This document shows positions 44,026 through 55,043 of a stretch of 64,000 nucleotides of DNA, in pieces. Every line of letters starts with the position of its first letter. Position 1 is the stretch's first letter. A program made the position numbers and the translations under genes. A model generated the notes under the pieces. It was not told the DNA's origin. It ran no database searches and saw only the letters and a list, made by a program, of their open reading frames with translations. The stretch comes from Tremella fuciformis (taxonomy: Eukaryota; Basidiomycota; Tremellomycetes; Tremellales; Tremellaceae), in NCBI GenBank assembly GCA_032768795.1, contig CP136490.1, positions 4,092,001-4,156,000 on the forward strand, read 5' to 3'.

Positions 44026-45911
44026 TCACTTCTCCTCTCGCATCCGTGCTTGGATATCGAAAATTTCGTCCTCGATCCTTGCAATCTGTCGCTTCGCCAG
44101 CTGCTGATTCTCCGGAAGCTCTTCACAGATGGTGGTCCATCGGTCGATGGATTTGAGCTTATCGGCTAGACTTGCGCGAAGGTCGGACGTCGAGCTCGAT
44201 GCGAATCGGGGCCGTTTCCCTCCCCTTGAATCCGATGTTGGAACAATTGGGGGTGATCCCGCCTTTTGAATCGGCTGGGCACTGTCCGAAGCATCTCTCT
44301 TCTGACCGGCGATGGCACTTGCGGTGCCAACGAGAGCTCGAGCCGGACCGGATGAAACCATCGTGCGGGGGACGTTCCAGCCTTCCCGCGGCCGATGGAG
44401 TAGCTCGAACTGCGGGAAAGGGTTGACGAATCCGCGACCTTCGACGATCGGCTTCATGTAGACGGGAATGACGAGATTCAGCTCGATCTTGCCCATCCTC
44501 ACGATATTCCTTCTCTCTCCGGTCTCGGGTACGTGGTGGAAGGCCGCCAGCATGACGTCTTGGTAGAACTTGTTGAAGTCCCGACCCGAGTCGGCGCTTC
44601 GCTCTGACTTGTCTCTCCATTTCTGAGGCAGGAGGTATGAGACGAGGAACGGAAAGGAGTTGAAAGGTAGGTTATTAGGACAGGTAGGTTCGATTGGCGG
44701 TGCGGCCGCTGTCGGGGCGATCACCCTCTCTTCGTTAGGACCTGGTGTTTGGGCTGTCCATGTCCATTGCACACCGTGATCGGTCCAAGTTCCTTCGCCC
44801 GGCTGTTTGCCTTGGGTCCGCAGTTGACGGCGAAGCTCTTGGCGCACTCTGGCTCGCGCTTCATCTCGTTCTTTCTTGTTGGCAGACCAGAGGACTGAGG
44901 GTAGCTCTTTGCGACTGTCACGTCAGCTCTGACCACAAGGAACAGCAGAGTCGCTCGGCAAATCCTAGGAGGGACGTACTCGACGTGCACGACTCCTTGG
45001 CTCCCTCTCCCAGCAGTCACGGCGAGAGCAGGGCCATGCGACCGAGGCACAGTGGGAGGCGAAGGGAGGGGTCCCCCATTCGCCAAGTTTGCATTCTCTG
45101 CAAACCCTGGGCGCGCAGAGAGGGCAAAGAACTTGTCGTGCTTCCATCTTTCGTTGAAAGCTTCAGCAAGCTCTTCCGGGCGCCTCTGCGACCCGAAGCC
45201 GCGGAATGTAGCCGTTGGACCCGTGCGAGACTCGACCGTGTCCGTACCTCTGGCTTTCGGTGCATGCGGCGGCCAAGAGAGGTGATGGTAGGGAAACCTC
45301 TTGGCCGCGAACAATTCAGCGAAAGTCGGGGTCGAGTCCGCCGTGACCACGGAAGAGCTCTCCTGAGGCGAAGGGGAAGGAGCTTCGCGATACTCCCTGT
45401 TGACCGACTCGCGGCCGGTCGAGCTCGTACTCTCCGCCGAACCACTCATACTCTGCGTATGCACTTTCTCGAGCTCCGAATGAGTGGTCGGCGTAGCCGA
45501 TGGCTCGATGTGGAGAGCCTGCGACGCTCCCATCCCCATCGCGTCAGCCACCAGGGAACGCTCGTCCCTGGTGGCGGATGCGATGGGAGTCGCCTGTACA
45601 GCTTCAACGTCGCATGCGCTAGTCCTAGCTCCGATCACGTCGCCTTGCTGCGCCGAAGCGGAGTGCTCTTCGACGACGCCTGGGGACGCGGGCAAGCGAC
45701 GTGCTATGTGCCCTTGCTCCGTACTCGCCGCGGCAGGGACGGGGCAAGGAGTGTGCTCGACATGAGGCGAGTCATGCGAATCTACCTCGACAGCATCAGG
45801 CTGCTGCCAGTCGCCAGTAGCGCGCATGCTCGTATGCTGCAGCGCTAATGACGGAGAGGGTGGATGAGAGTCGAAGAGGCGAAAGACAGTATTGAAGAAG
45901 GGAATGGGCAT
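44026..45911 (-). CDS. Tandem IDRW-family protein, copy C
   Basis: Two exons, 45911-44980 and 44914-44026, joined in phase by a 65-bp GTACGT...CAG intron, giving 606 residues. The intron falls just before the first module (RKELPSVLWSANKKERDEAR, ending GTWTDHGVQWTWT). The intron in copy F has the same position and phase. A second module spans FPFLVSYLLPQKW to KIELNLVIPVY. The tail is SIDRWTTICEELPENQQLAK with IARIEDEIFDIQARM. The N-terminal ~220 residues are low complexity. Function unknown. Confidence 0.72.
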
Positions 45912-46563
45912 GGTGTGATGGGTGATGTGTGATCACCGGTGGAGGTTCCTGGTTCACACTCACCCTTCTTCGTGTGACCCCGGTCAGAGAAGAGGAGTTT
46001 TCACCTGGGCCTCAGGCTTTAGGCGGAAGACGATGCGTATGAAGTGCGGACAAGGAGGGGACAAGGAGAGAGCCATGAGAGAAACACCAGTGGAATTAAT
46101 GGCGCCACCGTCGCAAATCCAGTAGTCATGCCTTGCTCACAACGATTGAAGGGCTAGGCGCGCAAAAGAGATGCATATGGTCCAATCCTTGCACTCATGT
46201 TGGCTGTGTTCACAGCCCACCCCCATCATGACATTCGAGAAGAGAGAGCTATGACGTTTCAGTGAGCACGGCGAGCGCATCTATGAGGGATGACTGCAAG
46301 TCACTCCTCCCGACCGTAGCGCATGTAGAGCTGTGTATGCGTCAAGTACGAGGCTCGCAAGATGTATTGTATTGCAGTCTTGGATACGCGCTCTGAGCTT
46401 GCCCCAACAATATAATCGTCGGTACTGACTTCAGTCTCGGAGAAATAGGAGCATCGTGCGCGCGCGCATGCCGTCACCCAAGGCTCAATCTGCCACATGT
46501 GCATATTCGTTCATACTCATATGTCTAACGTATCGTATCGTAAATAGTATAGAGAAAGGCGAA
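45912..46563. other. Spacer between family copies C and D
   Basis: 652 bp, the widest gap of the array. No supported gene. Confidence 0.35.
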
Positions 46564-49260
46564 TCAAGAACCGGGTCGAATTGGCGGTGAAGCTTTAAAC
46601 ATTTCAATTTCGGCATCCAAGCGGAACACCTCGTCTTGTGTCCGCTTGAGCTGTTTTCCAATGATCGAACTGCTTTCGGGGCGCCGCTCTAGCAATTCGG
46701 TCCACCGGTCAATATCACTGAGCGCATCGAGAAGGGCGGATTGAAGCCTGCTCAACGCTCCATTGTCTTCGGCCTGCGGGAGCGTTTTGACTTCCGAGAC
46801 GAGGACCGGCTCGGAGTTGCATGCTTCTGGCAACGGGGCCGGCTCAGTATCGCGAAGGTCCCCAGCAGGTAGCACCTTGACCTCGGGAACCGCGACTGCA
46901 TTCTGAAGAGGCGCGGTATCATTTGCGGTGACAGTGCGATCAGATGGCACGGTGCTCGGGGAGCGAGAGGGCGAATCCGTCTCGATGACACGTTTGCGTC
47001 GAACTTTCGGTCCATGGCTCTCACATAGGGGTACGTCTTCCTCGGACTCGTCATAGTTGATCGGCGGCTCCGTAGCTTCTGTCGTTGGTGCCGTGATCTC
47101 CGAGCTAGGACTCGGGGAGGGGTCTTGTCGACCCAGATCATAGTGGGTGTTGAAGGCGGATTCGACGATCGACGGCGGACTGTGAAGCCCACGCTTCCGC
47201 TTCCTGGGCGCCCGAGGTTGTGCACCAGGCCGTGTCGAGTGTTTCTGCCCCGAGAAAGCATCGATCATGTCGTCGTCTAAGTACAAAGGGCGCCATAAAA
47301 TGACATAGTCGTCCTCGACTCGACCGAGAGTTTTGATGAGCCGCGTGGCTTGTCCGTTGGCGTTCCTTCTTTCCGCCTTGGCCTTCTGAACCTTGATCCA
47401 CTTTCTGTGCAGTGTCATAGTACGGGGAGTCTCGCAGGCAAGATAGTCCTCGGGCAAGGGGATGTAAGAAATATACGGAACATCTTCCTTGCGGATACTC
47501 CTCATGGATATTTGGCCACTTGCAGTAAATTTCAGATTGGGAAGCGGCCCATGAATCGGCGTGCTCTGCTGGGCTAGACCGGAAGCTGGCTCTCGTGTCG
47601 GCTGAATGCTGGTCCCTTGAGCCTGAGCACTCGGGCCGCCGGGGAGTGGCGAAGGATCGTGTGACACCTCAGCGGCTACTGGTGTGCCTGAAGAGACCGA
47701 CTTTCGGACTCGACGTCCGGGAGCCTTCCTCGTTGCAATGTCGGGGAACGCGCGTCCTGAACTGACACCTGCATTTCGGATAGCAGTCCAATAAATGCGT
47801 AATTTGCGGGCGCCTCTGCGGCCTAACCTGCCGATCCGCACCAGACGAGTCGGCTCCCCAATTGCGTCACGACAGACAGCGTTTTCGACCTGCAGCCGCC
47901 GCCAAGCCCTCTTGGTCCGTGTACTCATGTCCGGGTAGTTTGCGGGGACAACGATGTCGAAGAAGTGTTTGAAGTTTTCATAGGGAATGTGTGTCGCTTC
48001 TTCGACCAGCGTTCGCGGCTTGGCAACGGATGCGAGATAGTTTCCGCCGGACAGAGCTTGTCCCGGTTCGACATCACCTGGATGAGACTCCGCTCTCGCC
48101 TCGGGAGATGACTGAGGTGGCGGATCGTCCGAAGCCGGGTCGGTGATGGGGGCATTGAGCGATGGACACGCAGCGGCACGTACATCCTCCCCCAGTAGGG
48201 ATTGTTCGCCACACGAGGAACGATCGGTTTGATCTGCCCTGGCCGCTTGACTTTCCGGCGTCTCAGGAGGGGCGGGCTGCATCGCTTCGGGCTGCGCAAG
48301 CGGCTCGGCTCTAGGTCCCTGGCTGGCTGCCTCTTGTATGACCTCTTCCTCGATCTTGACCTCATACTCTTCCTTGAGTTCCTGCTTGATATACACCGGT
48401 CTGTCGGTATCAAGCTGTGCCTGCAGGATCAGCGAAGAACGTATCCTCCTCTCAGTATGCACCTGCCGGGGCTGAGTGGGAATGTTGGCTGGGTGACGCT
48501 CCCGTGGACCGGTCGGTATCGCAGGTCGATGCGGCCTCGTTTCGTCGTGTGCCGACGGCGGAGGCGTGGGCGGATGAACAGAGTGCGTGACTGGGGATTG
48601 CCCTATTCGGACCGATTCCCTGCTTCTCTCACGAGCACGTTTCTCGATCTGAGTGGAGTGGTCAGACGGTGGCGAGCGGTCGATCTCTTTGGAGGTATGA
48701 AACGAGCGCGGGGCGGGAGAGCGCGGACGGCGGGGCGGGCTGCGATCCCTCGGTGGCCAGCGCGGGCGGGGATCGTCCCGCGTTCCACGCCAGTCGCGGT
48801 CTCGCTCATATCTGTCTTCTGGAGAGGAGAGACGAGCTCGATTATCGTCATCCCACTGCTGCCGGCGGCGGCGTTGGTACGCAGCCCAACTCCGCTCCTC
48901 GTCTTCGTCTCGCCTGTACCTGTGGTACGGCTCGGGCGGGCCTCTCTTGACGACGTCCCCTCGCGGACCGACGGGTGGCGGAGGATGCGTCGGCAAAGGT
49001 GAGCGGGATACTTCTTTTGGTCGAGGTGCACGTTCATCGACTGGCGAGAGGACGAGCGGTGGCCTGTTGTCTTGATCGCTGATCGAGGATGGATTCACGG
49101 AGACGGCCGAGGGCGAGCGAAAGCCAGGCGGTCCGACGCGGTCACTCAAGGTGCGTGGCGGGGTCAAACGGGCAGCATCGTACTGAGGAATGTATCGATC
49201 GCCGTTGGGAGGACGAGGCGAGCTTTGCCTATGCGGGAGCCTGGCGCCGAAGGCCGACAT
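46564..49260 (-). CDS. Tandem IDRW-family protein, copy D
   Basis: Single open frame of 898 residues from the ATG at 49260. The first ~270 residues are Arg/Asp/Ser/Pro-rich (for example WPPRDRSPPRRPRSPAPRS), like splicing-factor tails. There are two related modules: YENFKHFFDIVVPANYPDMS...GEPTRLVRIGRL...LRIYWTAI, and YISYIPLPEDYLACETPR...GQATRLIKTLGR...VILWRPLYLDDD. The tail is DIDRWTELLERRPESSSIIG with LKRTQDEVFRLDAEIEM. It is closest to copy E, so D and E look like the most recent duplication. Confidence 0.74.
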   Translation of the reverse strand: MSAFGARLPHRQSSPRPPNGDRYIPQYDAARLTPPRTLSDRVGPPGFRSPSAVSVNPSSISDQDNRPPLVLSPVDERAPRPKEVSRSPLPTHPPPPVGPRGDVVKRGPPEPYHRYRRDEDEERSWAAYQRRRRQQWDDDNRARLSSPEDRYERDRDWRGTRDDPRPRWPPRDRSPPRRPRSPAPRSFHTSKEIDRSPPSDHSTQIEKRARERSRESVRIGQSPVTHSVHPPTPPPSAHDETRPHRPAIPTGPRERHPANIPTQPRQVHTERRIRSSLILQAQLDTDRPVYIKQELKEEYEVKIEEEVIQEAASQGPRAEPLAQPEAMQPAPPETPESQAARADQTDRSSCGEQSLLGEDVRAAACPSLNAPITDPASDDPPPQSSPEARAESHPGDVEPGQALSGGNYLASVAKPRTLVEEATHIPYENFKHFFDIVVPANYPDMSTRTKRAWRRLQVENAVCRDAIGEPTRLVRIGRLGRRGARKLRIYWTAIRNAGVSSGRAFPDIATRKAPGRRVRKSVSSGTPVAAEVSHDPSPLPGGPSAQAQGTSIQPTREPASGLAQQSTPIHGPLPNLKFTASGQISMRSIRKEDVPYISYIPLPEDYLACETPRTMTLHRKWIKVQKAKAERRNANGQATRLIKTLGRVEDDYVILWRPLYLDDDMIDAFSGQKHSTRPGAQPRAPRKRKRGLHSPPSIVESAFNTHYDLGRQDPSPSPSSEITAPTTEATEPPINYDESEEDVPLCESHGPKVRRKRVIETDSPSRSPSTVPSDRTVTANDTAPLQNAVAVPEVKVLPAGDLRDTEPAPLPEACNSEPVLVSEVKTLPQAEDNGALSRLQSALLDALSDIDRWTELLERRPESSSIIGKQLKRTQDEVFRLDAEIEMFKASPPIRPGS

Positions 49261-49524
49261 GGCGTCAAGCTGAATCCAAGCTGCGAGTGCATGCAGCTCG
49301 CAAGGGTGGCAAGAAGTCAAGATGACTTTGAAGGTCAGAAAAGACAAGATGAGGACGAGGCTGAGCTAGAATCATTCCATGCATCGTCGCGAGGAGTCAC
49401 AGAGGCGAGAAGGCCCGTGTACAGTTTTTCCATCATACACACACACAAAAAGATTGTCCGTGGATCTGAAACACAAGGGGCAACTCGAAACGGACCGACC
49501 GTTCCGAATTCCGGATCTTGCTTA

Positions 49525-51794
49525 TCATGCTGTGGCTTTGGTCAATTCAGCGTCCAGGCAGAAGACCTCCTCCTGCGTCCGCTTGAGCTGTTTTCTAATG
49601 ATCAAGCTGCTCTCCGGATGCCGTCTCAGCATCTCGGTCCATCGGTCGATGTCGTTGAAGGCATTTTGCAGGGCGGCCTCGAGCATGCTTCGGGGGGTCG
49701 AGTCGGCCGGCGGGTCATCGGACGGACCTGCAACAACGCTCGGCGCCGCATCAGAGTCGACAATACTGGTTGGAAGTGCCTTGGTACTTGGCGACTTGTC
49801 CGGAGTATCGTCGTCGGGCACAGCTGTCTGCCGATGCGTGGCATCCTTGACGATGACGCGGCTCTCGATTTCAATACAGTGCGTCGATGTCGCTGTGGCG
49901 CGTCTACCGCCACGAGCAGCCTTCACAGCGAGAGGGACATCGGAGTCATCATCGCTTTGCTGATCCGCTGGAACAGATGGCCTCTCTGCTAATCTTGAGG
50001 CTGACTCTCTCTCCAGCGAAGTCGTTGCGCCGCATTTCCGCTTTCTCGACGTTTCGGTATCGGCAATGAACATATCGGCCAAATCGTCGTCTGGATTCAT
50101 TGGCGCCCAGCGGATCGTCATCTTGCCATTGAAAATGCCGGTCACCTTGACCACCCTGGTAACATTCCCCGACTCATCTCTCCTCTCGGCGCGGTCGCGC
50201 ACAGATCTTGCCCAACGCCGGTATAAGGGGGATTTGCTCGGATGTGCATGAGCTAGTATGCTAGCTGGCACAGGGCAATGGGAAACGTTGTGCAGGTCGT
50301 CCAGGCTGACAAGCCGGGTGTTGATCGCCCCACTGAGTGTTTTCGGCACACGATACCAGGGAAAGGGGCTGTTGCTCTTGTTTCCCGAAGTTCGCTTCTC
50401 AGATTCTGGCAGGGCGTTCTTGGCAGTCGGCCGGTCGGCCATTCGCTCGACCTCTCTGTCATCATCCTGATCGAGCAAATCGACGTAGTCGAGAGAGGAT
50501 AAGGAGGATAGGGATGAGTTGCTCGGAGAGCGCAGCCTCTTTGCCACCGCCTGACGAGACTCGTTCTGCTCGCAGGGCAATTGCTTTGGCACCCCATCCT
50601 CGCTTGGGATCGGAGTGGAAAATATCCACAGTTTGCGAGCGCCTTTGGGCGGCACCTTTCCGCACCGAACAAGACGAGTTGGCTTGCCGCTTTCATCGCA
50701 GGCCGAGGCGATCTGCAACTGCATTGACGTCCACGCCTCTTTCGCGTCTTCGGTCATGCTGTCGTATGCGGCGGGCACGGGGACCCAGAAGCAGTGCTCG
50801 AATTGCTCGTATGCCATATTCGCCGGCTCCGCTGACTTGCTCGACGGCCTGCCCTCCGGAATGTGCTCTGAGGTGCCGTTCGTGAGAGTGGCCGTTGAAG
50901 TTCTCGAATGAGAGCGCGCATCTGCGGTCTCCACGGTCGCTGCAGCGCCATTCGCTCCGTTATCTGGCTCCATACCAGTGATACCTGGCCGCAGTACTCT
51001 GTCGACCGGCATGTCATCATCGCTATCATCGTCGCTGATAACAATGATCTCCTTTCCGTGATGCTCTTGCTTGACAGGTAGCTCACTCTGAGCGCTGGGC
51101 TCCTGCACAGGCGGAACGGGAGCACGAGTCGGGGTTTCGAGCTGCGGCAGCGTTGGCCCACGGGTAACGGCTGTCGGTGCGACAGGCCGTGCTTCAGCCC
51201 GTGGACCTCGAGGGGCAGATGGAGGCGGCGTGGGATACCCAGTCGGGCCAGAAGCGTCGCTCGTCCTGCAGCTGTCTGACAGACGCAGCTGGTGGCTACC
51301 GTTGGGATCCCGTGGGTCCGAGCTCGGAAGGGCATACGGCGCCGAGGAATGAGGGCGTGGCCATTGAAAATTGGGACGGGCAGGCAGACTCGTCGGTATC
51401 GGCCTGGCAGGTGTAGCTGCGATGTGAGCAGCGCCTCTCCCTACAATAAACAATACTCGCTATTGGGATCTGGCTTTGCTTCGCTCTTAGAACAATCGGT
51501 CTGTCCGGGCGGAGCGGTGGGTGTGTCAAGAGCCTGGGTAGAAGGGCGAGGCTGTCGAGGCACATAGCATGGGTTTTTGCGCGGAGGCGAAGGAGGCGGA
51601 TCAGGCGGGGTCGTTGAAGGCTGAGGCGGTCGATCAGTGTTGCTCGAGGTAGAGGGCAGGGTGGCTGTGCTGACCCCTGCGAGCGCACTGTGGACGGTGG
51701 CGCTATCGCCTTCCGAAGAATCTTGGCAATATGCGGTTGGATGGGGAGCCCAAGTTCTCCTTCTGAACGGTGCCGTTCGCCATCCCGGGCACAT
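49525..51794 (-). CDS. Tandem IDRW-family protein, copy E
   Basis: Best model has two exons, 51794-51494 and 51440-49525, joined in phase (53-bp intron, weak donor GTTCTA), giving 738 residues. The 5' end is uncertain; another in-frame ATG lies at 51878. The N-terminus is Pro/Ser-rich. The two modules match copy D in order: FEHCFWVPVPAAYDSMT...GKPTRLVRCGKV...LWIFSTPI, and CPVPASILAHAHPSKS...GNVTRVVKVTG...IRWAPMNPDDD. The tail is DIDRWTEMLRRHPESSLIIR with LKRTQEEVFCLDAEL. Function unknown. Confidence 0.68.
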
Positions 51795-52105
51795 GACAGG
51801 GACCCTTTCTTGATCTCTTTGACCAGAAAAGCAATACCATACAGAGAAGAGAGTGCAAAGTGATCCTTTGCCTGGCATCAAGCAAAGACCACCGGACAGG
51901 AGAACCGTGCCACCGAGGAGACAAAAAAAATTGCTCAACCTGAAACACGGAAGGGGTCTCGTGTCTGTACCAGAGTCACGAAGTCTTTTCTGGCGTGATG
52001 CATAGCATGCAATATGTATTCGGTCGTGTTGTGATCTGCACAGTGTATGAATGTTGATCTATGCGCGGGGAATGTCGGAATGGCTGTATGTATGCGATGA
52101 TCCCC
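51795..52105. other. Spacer between family copies E and F
   Basis: 311 bp. May hold the 5' untranslated part or an alternative start of copy E. No other gene seen. Confidence 0.35.
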
Positions 52106-54702
52106 TCAAGCCGGCGCACTCTTGAGTCGCGTCTTCTCTGCGTCGATTTCCTGTTGAATCCCAAAGATCTCCTCCTGCATCCGATCGATCTGCTTCCTCA
52201 ATGTCTCGGCCGACGCTGGGTATTCGGCCAACATGCGGGTCCACCGGTCAATGCTGGCGAACTTCTGTAAGATCCGATGCTCAAGTTCTTGCAAAAACGC
52301 AGACGTGGCTGGCGGGGGCGGCTTCGGAGGGACGATGGTCGGCTTGCCAATCTCCGCCGGGGCAACCTGCGAGGCTTGCGGGGGATGCGGGGGAGGCCTG
52401 CCATCATTGAGCGCCAATTCCTCCTCTTGCTGTGCTCGAGACGCGCGGGGAGTCGTTTGCAGGAGAGAAACCTTCTTCTGCTTCTTCTTTTTCGGCGGCT
52501 CGGGTCGTGGCTCCTCCAAAGGCTCCTCGACCTCGGACGAGGACTGGGAACGTGACCGCTTGGGCGGCATAGCAGGAGCGGACTGTGCCGCTGCGTCCTT
52601 AGCTGTTGCTGCCTTGGCTGCTGCTTCCTTGGCTGCTGCTTCCTTGGCTGCTGCTTCCTTGGCTGCTGCTTCCTTGGCTGCTGCTTCCTTGGCTGCTGCT
52701 TCCTTGGCTGCTGCTTCCTTGGCTGCTGCCTTGGTCGCTGCTTTCCTCGCCGCTCGCCTTTCCCTCTTCAATCTGGCTTTCTCCGCCAATTCAAGTTCCG
52801 CTTGCGCGGCCTCATTTTCCAACAGACCATTGACCGACTCTTCACTAGCGAGAGCCTCAAGCGGGAACTGAGTTAGAAGAGAGGAGTCGGCCGTCATTGG
52901 GGCCCAAGAAATAGGGAGAACGTCGTTGTGCACATGATCGAGTCGAAAATGCCGAGTAGGCTGGCCCTGGGCGTCCTTGGCGCGGGCAATCTGTGCCTGG
53001 GCGACAGCCCAATCCTCGTAGCCGCTCCTGTCGGAAGCCCTGCCTTGCTTGGTTGCCCAACGATCAGGAATCTTGAGAAACACTCTGTAAGGCCATGGCC
53101 CACGATACTTCTCGCCGGGTTGTGTTAACGAGCCATAAATTCGCTTCAAGAAGTGCTTCTTCGAATCGTCGGTTGACGGACCGGCGGGAGAGTTGACAGC
53201 AGCATTGGCGAGAGGTGTAACCGAAGGTCGCGGCGGTAAGGAATGCCGGTCCTCTTTGGCAGAGGGCGATGGCTTCGGGGTCGGTGGTTTGGGTTTCGTC
53301 GGCGTTGCTGGGGGTCTTGGCGGGCTGAGCTGTCGCAACGGCGTCGGAGAGCTCGACAATATGTCTATCACCGTCGACGCCGGAGCCTTTGGCGAAGCCT
53401 TCGCTGTCGATGCTTCGTCGAGTGGTATGGGCGAGTCGGATGGGCTTCTTGTCGGGCGGTTCTGCGCTTTCTGAACCCATGGAAATGCTACTCCATCATC
53501 TCGCCAGAAGACCTGAGTCACAGTCTTGCCCTCCTTCGACAACCTCGATATATGTTGTTTCCGAAAAGCGGTTCGAGCGTCGCTTAGGATCGACCTTTTC
53601 TTGGACCACAGGTCTTTCGGTAGCTCAGTTCGGCTGAGCATCAGCTCACGCCACTGAACAAAGCGTTGTCCGCAACATGTGTATAGAGTGCATGGAAGTA
53701 TAGAGACACGCACCTAAATGCAAGAACGCCCTCCGCGCCAGATCCTGTCCCATTGCCGAGTGTCTCCTCCTCCAGCTCGTCAATCTCCCCGCCCCCATCC
53801 ATCTTCTCATCTTCTCGGACGGGTGCGTCGGAAACCTCGGGTGTCGAGCTACTGGCTTTCCTCACTGCGAGCACACGGGGCTTGAATTTGAGCTTCTGTA
53901 TCGGTGGCCGTTCCTCCGGGGCGAGAGGTTCTTCCTTGACTCCCGCCCCGTTCGGCCTGCGGCCCGGCGCTGTGGTGACGGAAGGCGCAGGCTTTGGAGG
54001 CGGAGGTCGCACAGAGGGAGGAGCGCTGGACGGGGCTCCAGAAGTGACAGATGAAAGCGGGGGCCGGACAGGTGCGCCGCCGGGTGGGCGGCTCGGGCCA
54101 GCTTCTGGTTGCTGCGGCCTGAGATATGAGGGGCCGCCATACGACATGTCCACCGGCCTCGTAGGGCTATACGCACGCGGGATTTGCGGCGGCAGCGTCA
54201 AGCCGACTGGTCGAGGTGCAGGCGGGCGGACAGACGAAGGGGCCGCTGAAGTCGTGCGCTCGGGCGAGAAGCGTTGGTGTCGCGCAGGCTGCTGCTCCGA
54301 GGCGGGCTGCGCTGCCGCGGCGAGAGTCGGCATGCGATCATCCTCGGGCTCCCTCTTGGGCAGCTCGCGATCGCCATTCCTCTCGCGCTCTGCCCTGGGC
54401 GATGCAGGCGGGCGATAAGTGTCGGCAGCCCGCCCAGCCCACCCTCCTCCCCGACCTCCACTGGCATTGGCACCGGTGGCAACCGAGCGGCCCCGGACGG
54501 TAGGCGGCAGCCCGAAGCCTGCTCGGCCCCTACCTCGCGGACCGCGAGGAGGGCGAGCAGCAATGACGGTGGGAGGCAGTCCGCCATGCTCCAGCCGGCG
54601 GTTGGCAGCAACGAGACTGTCCCGCGCATCGCGGTCTTCTCTTCGTCTCGGCGGCTCTGCGCCACCTCTGCCTCGGCCCCGTCCACGGCCCGCATTGAAC
54701 AT
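52106..54702 (-). CDS. Tandem IDRW-family protein, copy F, RG-rich with EAAAK repeats
   Basis: Two exons, 54702-53714 and 53633-52106, giving 838 residues. The 80-bp intron has donor GTGCGT and acceptor CTCAG. The N-terminus is an RG-rich, RNA-binding-like tail (FNAGRGRGRGRGGAEPPRRR). Residues ~210-320 are Pro-rich and acidic. The LW module follows the intron (SRTELPKDLWSKKRSILSDA ending FWRDDGVAFPWV). A second module is VFLKIPDRW...GQPTRHFRLDHV...ISWAPM. A run of seven EAAAK pentapeptides lies between it and a KKKKQKK patch. The tail is SIDRWTRMLAEYPASAETLR with IDRMQEEIFGIQQEID. Confidence 0.72.
52611..52731 (-). repeat. 15-bp tandem repeat encoding (EAAAK)7
   Basis: The plus-strand unit TTCCTTGGCTGCTGC recurs seven times in a row with no visible variation. 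Read on the minus strand it encodes EAAAK, a pentapeptide known to form a stiff alpha helix. Near-perfect copies suggest recent expansion by replication slippage. Confidence 0.9.
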
Positions 54703-55043
54703 GCTGCTCGTGGGAGGCTATGCTAGACGCTCGCCGAGCCGTCTAGAGCGTTGCCCGTGGTATTGGAGGTGATTGTAATAGTGACATGGTCGAACGCGTC
54801 GCGAAGAGCAGGGTTGAAACGTCTGAAAATTCACTGAACGGACCCGGTGTCCATCAGCTGATGTCTTACGGCAATCACCGCCTAGGATGGATGACATTCA
54901 GTATGGTGCATGATGGGCATTAAGGTCTTTCTACTTTCGTGCAAGGACTGTACTTTTCCATTCGAACAATGTCAGCTGCCATCTCAGGTGTCTACTCGCC
55001 CGGCTCTCGGCCTTGTCACAAAATCTCGTGTCTGTATATCGTA
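54703..55043. other. Intergenic between copy F and PKC1
   Basis: 341 bp holding the promoter of copy F and the PKC1 3' region. No supported gene. Confidence 0.35.

Noticed and set aside
43118..45848. Long plus-strand ORFs opposite the tandem family (for example 44745-45848)
   Set aside because: Composition mirrors the Ser/Pro-rich minus-strand genes; no conserved motif, and the minus frames carry the shared modules and tails.
46301..46504. Small minus-strand ORF in the C-D spacer
   Set aside because: 67 codons without family modules or the IDRW tail; no support.
52606..52833. Plus-strand ORF made of repeated LPWLLLPWLL-like units
   Set aside because: It is the shadow of the EAAAK repeat on the coding minus strand.
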